Below, piece after piece: positions 6,278 to 12,603 of a stretch of DNA of 12,603 bases. Below the pieces are notes generated by a model. The model worked only from the letters and a program-made list of their open reading frames with translations, was not told the origin of the DNA and did no database searches. This DNA comes from Chloroflexota bacterium (GTDB lineage: Bacteria; Chloroflexota; Limnocylindria; Limnocylindrales; CSP1-4). How positions within the stretch are numbered: position 1 is the first letter of the stretch; every line of letters starts with the position of its first letter. Where the stretch lies: contig JACCVB010000094.1 of assembly GCA_013698385.1 (NCBI GenBank), positions 1 through 12,603 on the forward strand, read 5' to 3'. A program made the translations under genes and the position numbers.

Positions 6278-7408
6278 TTAGGTCAGGTAGGCGTTCATGT
6301 CGCCACCGGGGAAGCGGTCCTCCACGTGCAGGCCCGGGCCGCGTCCCACGAGGCGGAAGCCGGTCGTCCGGTTGTCCCGTCCCCACACGATGTTGACCGG
6401 CGCCCAGGACAGCGACGCGTAGCGCTTGTACGAATTGATGAACGGAGCGATGAACACGGCAAGTTCCCGGGACAGCGCCATCATCCCCGCCATGAACTGT
6501 TGACCGACCTTCGACAGGCCATACGGCCCCGGCTTCTGGCGGCCCGTGGCGTGCATCAGCGGCTGTTCCCCGGCGGCGTCCCACAGGCTCATGTGGAGGT
6601 GACCGGACGAGCCCGTCCAGCGGTGGTCCGGCTTGGCCATGAAGGTGATCCCCCAGCCGTTGAGGTAGGCGATCTCCTTGGCCCCGTGCTTGAACACGAC
6701 ACTCCGGTCGGCGGACTCCAGGACGTGGTCGTAGCGGATGTTGACCTCGTGCTGGCCGTTGGCCGCCTCGCCCTTGCTGAATTCGATCGGGACGTTCGCT
6801 TCGGTCATCTGATTGCGCAGCAATCGATGGAGCGGCTCCGCCTTGGTCGCCTGGAGCAGGTGGTAGTCCTCGTTGTAGTGGCCGAACGTGCGCGGAACGG
6901 GCCACCCCTGTTCGGATAGCTCCTCCCACGAATCCTTGAGCACGTAGAACTCGAATTCGGAGCCGGCCTTGACGACGTAGCCGGCCTCGGCCGCGCGGGC
7001 GACCTGGCGCTTGAGGATCGTCCGGGGCGAGACCGGGATCTCCAGGCCGGTCTCCTCGTCGATCGTGTCGGCGAGGACCATGGCCGTGCCGGGAAGCCAG
7101 GGGAGGATGCGCAGCTGGTCCCAGATCGGCTCCGCGATCCAGTCGCCGTAGCCCGTCTCCCAGTTCATCAACTTGAAGCCTTCGGGCGTGTTCATCTCCA
7201 TGTCCGTGCCCAGCAGGTACGTGCAGAAATGCGCTCCGTGGCTGATGACGCCGTCCAGGAAGGCCTGGCCCTGGACGCGCTTGCCGACCAGTCGGCCCTG
7301 CATGTCCGTGATGGCCACGACGATCGTGTCGATCCGCCCGTCGCGGACCATCGCCTCGAGTTCGGCAAGGCGTGGATGCTTCGTGGCTGCGTGGTCGTGG
7401 TCGCTCAT
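6278..7408 (-). CDS. Glutamine-synthetase-fold gamma-glutamyl ligase (GlnA4/PuuA type), truncated by in-frame TAA
   Basis: ATP-dependent ligase joining glutamate to ammonia or, more likely here, an amine such as a polyamine or ethanolamine; cytoplasmic. As read it gives 376 aa. Seen: beta-grasp N-domain about 12-110 (FKLMNWETGYGD at 78-89), metal-site EFEF (151-154), GQHE (218-221), SSGHLHM (267-273), NSYKRY (325-330), phosphate/glutamate-site GRDNRTTGFRL and EDRFPGGD (363-370). The adenylylated Tyr motif of housekeeping GlnA is not recognisable. Codon 377 is TAA where relatives have Tyr or Phe (AYL-x-Y/F context); the frame then continues normally to 6005. All recognised active-site blocks lie before the stop, but the C-terminal helices are lost, so the truncated form is probably inactive. 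The start at 7408 has GGAGGGG 4 nt upstream. Divergent from the permease, its likely substrate importer. Amine specificity is inferred from similarity and context. Confidence 0.88.
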   Translation of the reverse strand: MSDHDHAATKHPRLAELEAMVRDGRIDTIVVAITDMQGRLVGKRVQGQAFLDGVISHGAHFCTYLLGTDMEMNTPEGFKLMNWETGYGDWIAEPIWDQLRILPWLPGTAMVLADTIDEETGLEIPVSPRTILKRQVARAAEAGYVVKAGSEFEFYVLKDSWEELSEQGWPVPRTFGHYNEDYHLLQATKAEPLHRLLRNQMTEANVPIEFSKGEAANGQHEVNIRYDHVLESADRSVVFKHGAKEIAYLNGWGITFMAKPDHRWTGSSGHLHMSLWDAAGEQPLMHATGRQKPGPYGLSKVGQQFMAGMMALSRELAVFIAPFINSYKRYASLSWAPVNIVWGRDNRTTGFRLVGRGPGLHVEDRFPGGDMNAYLT

Positions 7409-7412
7409 CGAA

Positions 7413-7419
7413 CCCCTCC
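7413..7419 (-). promoter_or_regulatory. Strong Shine-Dalgarno of the ligase gene
   Basis: GGAGGGG on the minus strand, 4 nt before the ATG at 7408. It fixes the start at MSDHDH rather than the longer open frame to 7486. Confidence 0.7.
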
Positions 7420-7456
7420 ACCCTATCGTTCCGGGCATGGCTTGCCGTGTTCGCGC

Positions 7457-7462
7457 ATCGTA
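7457..7462 (-). promoter_or_regulatory. Candidate -10 box of the ligase gene
   Basis: TACGAT on the minus strand, four of six -10 matches, giving a leader of about 40 nt that includes the Shine-Dalgarno. No good -35 is seen; the -35 position would fall on the right end of the palindrome at 7468-7483. Confidence 0.4.
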
Positions 7463-7467
7463 CGGCC

Positions 7468-7483
7468 CGAGACGACCGTCTCG
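7468..7483. promoter_or_regulatory. Perfect palindrome, candidate operator between divergent ligase and permease
   Basis: CGAGACG, centre AC, CGTCTCG: a perfect 7+7 inverted repeat. It ends 5 bp before the permease -35 and covers the region just upstream of the ligase -10, so one bound regulator could act on both genes. The regulator is not identifiable in the window. Confidence 0.5.
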
Positions 7484-7488
7484 CACCC

Positions 7489-7516
7489 TTGACAGCGCAC
7501 CGGCGCCCTCTATCGT
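7489..7516 (+). promoter_or_regulatory. Sigma-70-type promoter of the permease
   Basis: Consensus -35 TTGACA (7489-7494), 16-nt spacer, -10 TATCGT (7511-7516). The predicted transcript start near 7523 leaves a leader of about 70 nt with a GGGAGGT Shine-Dalgarno. This is the best promoter in the window. Confidence 0.65.
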
Positions 7517-7580
7517 TGCCGCCTGAGGGAGTCCGCCTCGTCCGTCACCCGCGTCCCAGCTTGTCGTCGTCAGCGATCGA

Positions 7581-7587
7581 GGGAGGT
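7581..7587 (+). promoter_or_regulatory. Shine-Dalgarno deciding the GTG start of the permease
   Basis: GGGAGGT, 6 nt before the GTG at 7594. The first internal ATG lies after the conserved LGYAQELRRG motif, so the GTG is required. Confidence 0.7.
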
Positions 7588-7593
7588 CTGCAC

Positions 7594-9147
7594 GTGGCGT
7601 CTAGCGATACCGAGCGATTGCATCAGCTTGGGTATGCCCAGGAACTCCGGAGAGGGATGAAGACCTTCTCCAACTTCGCGGTCTCGTTCACGATCATCTC
7701 CATCCTTTCGGGCTGCCTGACCCTGTTCGCGTTCGCGATGAACACGGGCGGACCGCAGGTCATGACCCTTGGCTGGCTCTTCGTCGGCTTCTTCGTCATC
7801 CTGGTCGCCCTGGGGATGGCCGAGGTGGCATCGAGCTATCCCACTGCCGGCGGCCTGTACTACTGGTCGGCGAAGCTGGCCGGCAACAATGCTCCGGCGT
7901 GGTCGTGGTTCACCGGCTGGTTCAACCTGATCGGCCAGGTTGCCGTCACCGCGGCGATCGACTTCGGGCTGGCGGTATTCATCAATGGATTCCTCTTCAT
8001 CCAGTTCGGCGTCCCGACCGACCACTGGATCACGGTCGCCATCTTCGGCGCCGTACTCCTCGCCCACGCCCTCCTGAACACGTTCGGCATCGGGCTGGTC
8101 GCCCTCTTCAACTCGGTCTCTGTGTGGTGGCACGTCGTCGGCGTCGCCGTCATCTTCATCGCGATGTTCTTCCTGGCTCCGGCCCGGACTGACCTCGGCA
8201 CGGTCTTTACGAAGTTCGTCAACAACACGAGCGTTGACCCTGCTGTCGCAGCTCTGCCGGCGATCTACGTCGTGCTGATCGGCCTGTTGAATGCCCAGTA
8301 CACCCTCACCGGTTACGACGCTTCGGCCCATATGTCGGAAGAGACGCACAACGCATCGACGTCAGCCCCACGGGGGATCGTGTTCTCGGTCGTGATCTCG
8401 GTGATCATGGGCTTCATCCTGCTCACGGCGATGAACGTCGGGATCAACCCGAACGTCGGCGCGGACGGTGTCGACGGCTACGCCCGCGCCCTGGCGACCC
8501 CGAGTGGCGTCCCGCCCGCCCAGATCTGGATCGACGCCGTCGGCCAGACGGGCGGCCTGCTGATCCTGCTCCTCGTCATCGGCGCCCAGTTCTTCTGCGG
8601 GATGGCCTCGGTCACGGCCAATTCCCGGATGATCTATGCGTTCTCTCGCGACGGGGCGATCCCCGGCAGCTCGTTCTGGCATCGGATCAACCCGCGGACC
8701 CGCACCCCGACGAATTCGATCTGGTTGGCGGCGATCGCCGCCTTCATCCTCGGGCTGCCGTACCTGTACAGCACCGCGGCCTTCTTCGCGGTCACCTCGA
8801 TCGCGGTGATCGGGCTGTACATCGCCTACATCATCCCGGTCTACCTGCGTCTCAAGGCGGGCTCGAAGTTCGAGCCAGGTCCGTGGAATCTCGGCCGCTG
8901 GAGTCGACCGATAGGGATCGTTGCGACCATCTGGGTCGTGTTCATCGCGATCCTGTTCATGCTGCCGCAGGTCGTGCCGGTCCGGATCGACACCTTCAAT
9001 TACGCACCGGTCACGGTCGGGGCCGTCATCCTGTTCGCCGGCGGCTGGTGGGTCCTGAGCGCCCACAAATGGTTCAAGGGCCCCAAGGTCCAGGGCTCCG
9101 CGGAGGAATTGGCGGCGATCGAGCGCGAGCTCGAACTCGCGGTCTGA
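7594..9147 (+). CDS. APC-superfamily amino acid/amine permease (ACT-family type)
   Basis: A 517-aa integral membrane transporter of the amino acid-polyamine-organocation superfamily. The N-terminal LGYAQELRRGMKTFSNFAVS with a glycine-containing first helix matches the amino acid/choline transporter group (TC 2.A.3.4, which includes GABA and choline permeases). About 12 hydrophobic segments follow. There is a NTGGPQVM motif after helix 1, and a segment with YDASAHMSEETHNAS, the conserved Glu-containing loop of this group. The GTG at 7594 has GGGAGGT 6 nt upstream; the open frame to 7372 is rejected because it crosses the promoter and the ligase start. Divergent from the ligase, so probably supplies its amine substrate (polyamine, GABA-like or ethanolamine; inference). 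Transport direction and substrate cannot be read from sequence. Conceptually equivalent to PuuP beside PuuA, though from a different subfamily. Confidence 0.9.
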   Translation: MASSDTERLHQLGYAQELRRGMKTFSNFAVSFTIISILSGCLTLFAFAMNTGGPQVMTLGWLFVGFFVILVALGMAEVASSYPTAGGLYYWSAKLAGNNAPAWSWFTGWFNLIGQVAVTAAIDFGLAVFINGFLFIQFGVPTDHWITVAIFGAVLLAHALLNTFGIGLVALFNSVSVWWHVVGVAVIFIAMFFLAPARTDLGTVFTKFVNNTSVDPAVAALPAIYVVLIGLLNAQYTLTGYDASAHMSEETHNASTSAPRGIVFSVVISVIMGFILLTAMNVGINPNVGADGVDGYARALATPSGVPPAQIWIDAVGQTGGLLILLLVIGAQFFCGMASVTANSRMIYAFSRDGAIPGSSFWHRINPRTRTPTNSIWLAAIAAFILGLPYLYSTAAFFAVTSIAVIGLYIAYIIPVYLRLKAGSKFEPGPWNLGRWSRPIGIVATIWVVFIAILFMLPQVVPVRIDTFNYAPVTVGAVILFAGGWWVLSAHKWFKGPKVQGSAEELAAIERELELAV

Positions 9148-9162
9148 ACTCGGTCTGAACGC

Positions 9163-9201
9163 GGTCGCCGCCGGGCGCCGCCGGGCGCCGCCGGGGCGAC
9201 C
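9163..9201. terminator. GC-rich hairpin with three 10-bp tandem repeats between convergent genes
   Basis: GGTCGCC (9163-9169) pairs with GGCGACC (9195-9201). Inside are three perfect copies of CGCCGCCGGG (9166-9175, 9176-9185, 9186-9195), which can also fold among themselves. It fills most of the 53-bp gap between the permease and the LolA-like gene, and its right arm touches the latter's stop codon. No T-tract; a bidirectional stem terminator is a plausible role. Confidence 0.45.
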
Positions 9202-9977
9202 TAGTAGAGCATCGTCGTCCCGGTCGGGAACAGGAATTCGAAGGCGGTCGGTGGCAGCGGCGCGTCCGGCTGGAGGTCGGTGACCTCCGCGTGGCGGGTC
9301 ACCTGGCCGCCGATCGTCTCGACCAGGCGCACGATGACGCCCATCTGCCGATCGACCGCGATCTCGATCCGGTGGTCCGGTCGGTCTCCCGCGAGGACCA
9401 CGGTCCGGGGGTGATCGCACTGCAGCAGGATGGCCTCGCGACCGTGGATGAGCTCGGTCCCGGTGATCGTGCAGCGACCGGTGGACAGGACGTTCTGGCA
9501 GTACCCGGCTGGATGGACGAAGGTCTCGGGGAGGGTCTCGGCCGGCAGAGAGCTGACCGGCTCGTAGACCTGGGCAGTACCCGGGAAGTCGTCGTCGGCG
9601 AGGCCGCGGGGCCGATTTCGGATCGGGCGCTGGGTGCCGAGCTTGTGCGCCGCGGCGTAGGTCCGGACGAGATTGCCATCCGAGACCCAGATCTCGTAGG
9701 CGCCACCGATGACCTGGCCGGGCTGGCTGGTCATCACCTTCGCCTGGCCGGGATGGCGCAGGGTGACGTCCATCTGGGTCTCGACCTCGCCGCGCGTGGT
9801 CATCGAGCGCTCGAGGATCCGCATCCGAAGCGTGGCGAAGCGCGCCTCGGCATCGCGCATGAAGTCGAACAGATCGGGGACAGTGGGCAGGCCGGCGTCG
9901 AGTGCCGGGACTTCCGGGAGGCGGCGGCCATCGACGGCAGGGAGGGCGGCCCGGTCCCAGAGGCGAGTGTCGGTCAT
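9201..9977 (-). CDS. LolA/RseB-like beta-sheet protein without signal peptide
   Basis: A 258-aa protein of uncertain function. The pattern is that of the LolA/RseB lipid-binding-like fold: RFATLRMRILERS, then alternating strands (ETQMDVTLRHPGQAKVM, YEIWVSDGNLVRTY), a region with HGREAILLQCDHP, DHRIEIAVDRQMGVIVRL, and a closing LPPTAFEFLFPTG typical of these families. Unlike most LolA proteins it begins MTDTRLWDRA, with no signal peptide or lipobox. The frame is open further upstream (to 10208) but shows no leader there either. Three Cys occur (YCQNV, GRCTI, LQCDH). No Shine-Dalgarno; TACAAT lies 8 nt before the ATG, suggesting a leaderless mRNA. It converges with the permease. The fold assignment is by pattern only, and the role (lipid binding, signalling) is unknown. 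Confidence 0.75.
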   Translation of the reverse strand: MTDTRLWDRAALPAVDGRRLPEVPALDAGLPTVPDLFDFMRDAEARFATLRMRILERSMTTRGEVETQMDVTLRHPGQAKVMTSQPGQVIGGAYEIWVSDGNLVRTYAAAHKLGTQRPIRNRPRGLADDDFPGTAQVYEPVSSLPAETLPETFVHPAGYCQNVLSTGRCTITGTELIHGREAILLQCDHPRTVVLAGDRPDHRIEIAVDRQMGVIVRLVETIGGQVTRHAEVTDLQPDAPLPPTAFEFLFPTGTTMLY

Positions 9978-9985
9978 CGCGGCGG

Positions 9986-9991
9986 ATTGTA
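9986..9991 (-). promoter_or_regulatory. -10 box for leaderless start of the LolA-like gene
   Basis: TACAAT on the minus strand, five of six matches, ending 8 nt before the ATG. The transcript would start at or next to the A of the ATG. No clear -35. Confidence 0.5.
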
Positions 9992-10082
9992 GCCCTTGAC
10001 CGGGCGCCGGCGCCGGCGCGGCGTGTCGTGCTGTCGGGTTTCGCTGGCCTCGAGCCGCCGGTCGCGTTGGAGGGCAGTGCCA

Positions 10083-10389
10083 ATGGGCGAGGCGCTCGCG
10101 ATCACGCTGGTCGTCACGGGCATCGTGTTCACGCCCGCGACGATCAGCGCCCCGGCTGGCCGGCCGCTCGCGGTGACGCTGGATAACCAGGATGACGGCG
10201 TCCCGCACAGCCTGGTGCTCAAGGCCGGAGCGGGGTCACCGTGGAGCTTCCCAAGTCCGCGTCCAGGTGGGACCAGCCAGGTTGCAGCCGCTGCTCGTCC
10301 CAGGCCTCGTGCCAGGTCCATATCGCTGGGTCTGCGAAGTGCACCCGACCCGCCGTGCCCGGGTCGATGGTGGATTCGTCAGGATCGGC
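10083..10389 (+). pseudogene. Frameshifted cupredoxin-domain remnant
   Basis: Two cupredoxin blocks lie in different forward frames. From the ATG at 10083 the frame reads ITLVVTGIVFTPATISAPAG and then DDGVPHSLVLKAGAG, including the copper-ligand-type His42. From about 10264 a second frame reads VGPARLQPLLVPGLVPG then PYRWVCEVHPT, the Cys-x2-His ligand pair (Cys codon 10333, His codon 10342). A short VELPKS-like piece in the third frame (10241 on) suggests two shifts between 10232 and 10270. The usual Met ligand after HPT is missing. There is no signal peptide, and none of the three forward frames has a stop before fumC, so the true end cannot be set. A decayed gene or sequencing errors in a GC-rich tract are both possible. 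An intact version would be a small blue-copper-like electron or copper carrier. Confidence 0.55.
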
Positions 10390-10511
10390 ATGCAGCCGTG
10401 CACGTTCATCTGGATCTGGTCACTCTCGATGGCGCGGACGAAACGGGCCGCTGTCGGGAGCTCGGAGCGTCGTCCGGAGCGCCCGCGCAGCGGCGCCGCT
10501 CGCTGGGCCGA

Positions 10512-11957
10512 TCAGCCCCCGCCGGTCACCCCACCCAGGCCCGGCTCCGTCATCGCCGCCGGGTCCAGCAGTCGATCGAGATCCTCCGCCGTGAGCCCCC
10601 GATCCAGGGCGAGTTCGCGGATGGTCCGGCCGCTCTTGAGCGCTTCCTTCGCGAGGGCCGCGGCGCCGTCGTAGCCGATCACCGGAGTCAGCGCGGTCGC
10701 GAGCATCAGGCCCTGCTCGACGAGCTGCGGTCCGCGATCCGTCGCGATCAGACCCGCCACGGTGCGTCGGCTGAAGTTCCGTGCAGCGGCGGCCAACAGG
10801 TCGATCGACTCGAGCATCGCGGCGGCCGTGACCGGCAACATCACGTTGAGTTCCAGGAGCGAGCCCGTCTGGCCGAAGGCGATCGTCGCGTCATTGCCGA
10901 CGACGCGCGCCACGACCATGGTCAGCGATTCGATGATCACCGGGTTCACCTTGCCGGGCATGATGCTCGAGCCCGGCTGGGTTTCCGGGAGGGCCAGTTC
11001 GGCGAGTCCGGCCCGCGGACCCATGCCCATCAGCCGGATATCAGAGGCGATCTTCCATAGGCCAAGGGCGATGGAACGGACCGCACCGTGGGCGGCGATG
11101 GCCGTATCAAGGGTCGCCTGGGCATGGAAATGGTTCGAGGTCTCGCGCACCTCGAGTCCGGTCAGGGCGGCTAGTCGGGCGCAGGTCCCCGCCGCGTACT
11201 TTGGATGGGCATTGATCCCGGTCCCGACCGCGGTCCCACCGAGCGGCACGGACAAGAGTTCCGCCTGGGCCGCTCGCGCCCGGCGCATCGCCTCCTCCAA
11301 CTGGCCGGCGTAGCCGCGGAACTCCTGGCCCAGGCGGATGGGCGTCGCGTCCTGGAGGTGCGTCCGGCCGGTCTTGATCGTCGGCCAGAACTCGTCCGCC
11401 TTGGTGGTGAGGCTGGCCTGAAGCTCCGTGAGCGCCGGGATCAAGGCGTCATCGATCGCCATCGCGGCGGACAGCTGGAGCGCCGTGGGGATCGTGTCGT
11501 TCGAACTCTGGCATCGGTTGACGTCGTCGTTCGGGTGGACCCGCCGGTCGCCACCGAGGCGGCCGCTCGCCAGCCGTGCGACGACTTCGTTCATGTTCGT
11601 GTTGGTCGAGGTTCCGGAACCGGTCTGGTAGATGTCGATCGGGAAGTGCTGGTCATGGTCGCCGTGTGCGACCGATGCGGCGGCGGCTGCGATGGCTCGG
11701 GTGACGTCCGGGTCCAGCAGGCCGAGCTCGCCGTTCGTCTCCGCCGCGGCAAGTTTGATGAGCGCGAGGGCCCGGATGAAGCGGCGCGGGAAGGGCTGGC
11801 CGGAGATCGGGAAGTTGAGCACGGCGCGCTGGGTCGAGGCGCCGTACAGGGCGTCGGCCGGGATCGACATCTCGCCCATCGAATCGCGCTCGATGCGGGT
11901 CGCGTCGGGCGCCTCGGTCGTGGCCGTCGGTTCGCGCGGAATCGTCGGGTCGGTCAT
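10512..11957 (-). CDS. fumC: Class II fumarate hydratase
   Basis: Reversible hydration of fumarate to L-malate in the TCA cycle; cytoplasmic, iron-independent, homotetrameric in this family. The 481-aa product is slightly longer than usual because of an extra N-terminal stretch (about 25 residues before RIERDSMGEM) and a Gly-rich tail. Seen: TGSGTSTNTNMNEV, SSNDTIPTA, GRTHLQDATPIRLGQE with the catalytic-type His, SNHFHAQATLD, and the superfamily signature GSSIMPGKVNP (329-339), whose serine pair carries the catalytic base. The NMNEV and NHFHAQ contexts favour fumarase over aspartase or argininosuccinate lyase. The ATG at 11957 lacks a Shine-Dalgarno but has TACGAT 7 nt upstream, a leaderless arrangement. 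Divergent from the alpha/beta hydrolase, convergent with the cupredoxin remnant. No other TCA gene is near. Confidence 0.95.
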   Translation of the reverse strand: MTDPTIPREPTATTEAPDATRIERDSMGEMSIPADALYGASTQRAVLNFPISGQPFPRRFIRALALIKLAAAETNGELGLLDPDVTRAIAAAAASVAHGDHDQHFPIDIYQTGSGTSTNTNMNEVVARLASGRLGGDRRVHPNDDVNRCQSSNDTIPTALQLSAAMAIDDALIPALTELQASLTTKADEFWPTIKTGRTHLQDATPIRLGQEFRGYAGQLEEAMRRARAAQAELLSVPLGGTAVGTGINAHPKYAAGTCARLAALTGLEVRETSNHFHAQATLDTAIAAHGAVRSIALGLWKIASDIRLMGMGPRAGLAELALPETQPGSSIMPGKVNPVIIESLTMVVARVVGNDATIAFGQTGSLLELNVMLPVTAAAMLESIDLLAAAARNFSRRTVAGLIATDRGPQLVEQGLMLATALTPVIGYDGAAALAKEALKSGRTIRELALDRGLTAEDLDRLLDPAAMTEPGLGGVTGGG

Positions 11958-11964
11958 CGCGTCG

Positions 11965-11970
11965 ATCGTA
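11965..11970 (-). promoter_or_regulatory. -10 box for leaderless start of fumC
   Basis: TACGAT on the minus strand, ending 7 nt before the fumC ATG; no Shine-Dalgarno in between and no clear -35. Confidence 0.45.
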
Positions 11971-12071
11971 CCGCGGCCGGCGCGGCGGCTGCGGCCTGTC
12001 CCGGCCGGGCTCCCGCGATCGACGAACGCCGCGACACGGCACGCATCGCGGATCGCCGCGACCGAGTCCGC

Positions 12072-12077
12072 TAGCAT
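12072..12077 (+). promoter_or_regulatory. -10 box for leaderless start of the alpha/beta hydrolase
   Basis: TAGCAT, four of six -10 matches, ending 8 nt before the ATG at 12086. No Shine-Dalgarno is present. The 128-bp gap to fumC thus holds two divergent start sites. Confidence 0.45.
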
Positions 12078-12085
12078 CCGGTCCC

Positions 12086-12603
12086 ATGCCGACGATCGAA
12101 GCGAACGGGTTGGCCATCGGCTACGGCGTCGTCGGGGTGGGACCGCCGCTGGTCCTGCTGCACGGCGCGACCTCGGCCGGTTCGCGCGATCTCCGAGGCC
12201 AGTTGCCCGCCCTCCGATCGGCCTTCCGCTGCTACCTCCCCGACGCTCGGGGCCATGGTGGGACGCGTTGGGACGTACGGGACGGGTTCGAGGCGGGCTG
12301 GCTCGTGGACGATGCGCTGGCCTTCGCCGACGCGCTGGGTCTCGCCACGTTCCACCTGCTCGGCTTCTCCCTCGGGGCGATGACTGCGCTTGGCCTGGCC
12401 GTTCGCGCCCCGGCCCGACTGCGAACGCTCGTCGTGGCCGGGATCTCGCCCGAACGCGAGCCAAGGGCCAGTGTCGCGCGACGGCTCATGGATCCGCTCC
12501 GGATCGAGCGCGCCGATCCAGCCTGGGCCGCCGACCTTGCCCAGCGCCACGACCCCACCCAGGGACCGGGTGCCTGGCGCCGACTCCTGCCGGCCATCGC
12601 GGC
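12086..12603 (+). CDS. Alpha/beta-fold hydrolase, N-terminal part (cut by window edge)
   Basis: An open frame of 172 codons running off the right edge. It begins MPTIEANGLAIGYGVVG and shows the canonical order of the fold: LVLLHGATSAG (oxyanion-hole HG at 26-27), LPDARGHGGT (52-60), and the nucleophile elbow GFSLGA with Ser95. The acid and His of the triad would lie beyond the window. Relatives include esterases, lactonases, haloperoxidase-like and 3-oxoadipate enol-lactonase-like proteins; the substrate cannot be set from this part. No signal peptide, so probably cytoplasmic. The ATG at 12086 is chosen from the position of the first strand and the TAGCAT 8 nt upstream; there is no Shine-Dalgarno. 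Divergent from fumC. Confidence 0.88.
   Translation, partial: MPTIEANGLAIGYGVVGVGPPLVLLHGATSAGSRDLRGQLPALRSAFRCYLPDARGHGGTRWDVRDGFEAGWLVDDALAFADALGLATFHLLGFSLGAMTALGLAVRAPARLRTLVVAGISPEREPRASVARRLMDPLRIERADPAWAADLAQRHDPTQGPGAWRRLLPAIA

Noticed and set aside
7372..7593. Longer N-terminus for the permease
   Set aside because: It would span the consensus promoter and overlap the divergent ligase start; the GTG with GGGAGGT fits the family N-terminus.
10512..12464. 650-codon frame as a longer fumarase
   Set aside because: Residues before the ATG at 11957 are antisense to the alpha/beta hydrolase and Arg-rich; no fused domain is visible.
1..12603. CRISPR array, tRNA, rRNA, insertion sequence or phage genes
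   Set aside because: No regularly spaced repeats, no tRNA cloverleaf or rRNA signature noticed, and no transposase, integrase or phage protein among the open frames.

Overview
The window is GC-rich bacterial DNA with short intergenic gaps, a strictly polyphosphate-type glucokinase, and several genes that lack a Shine-Dalgarno but have a -10-like hexamer 7-8 nt before the ATG. This fits a Chloroflexota (Limnocylindria-like) or actinobacterial genome, probably metagenome-derived. The taxonomy is inference; no rRNA or other marker gene is present.

Left part (72-3277, minus strand): SDR oxidoreductase, polyphosphate glucokinase, aldehyde dehydrogenase, read in that order. Divergent from these (3380-5733, plus strand) is a GAF-PAS histidine kinase overlapping an ankyrin-repeat protein by a GTGA junction. 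A 271-bp convergent gap (5734-6004) holds no gene but carries four perfect inverted repeats.

Middle (6005-9147): a glutamine-synthetase-fold gamma-glutamyl ligase (minus) interrupted by an in-frame TAA, and a divergent APC-family permease (plus). They share a promoter region with a consensus -35 and a perfect 16-bp palindrome. Ligase, permease, SDR and ALDH together resemble the actinobacterial glnA4/aldC/SDR neighbourhood (M. tuberculosis Rv2857c-Rv2860c) and the Puu logic: amine import, gamma-glutamylation, oxidation of the aldehyde. I infer amine or polyamine catabolism. The gamma-glutamyl hydrolase expected in such a pathway is not in the window.

Right part (9201-12603): a LolA/RseB-like protein without signal peptide (minus), a frameshifted cupredoxin remnant (plus), class II fumarase (minus), and a divergent alpha/beta hydrolase cut by the right edge. 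The most notable points are the two damaged genes (ligase and cupredoxin), the kinase-ankyrin coupling, the ligase/permease divergent regulatory region, and the repeated leaderless-start arrangement.
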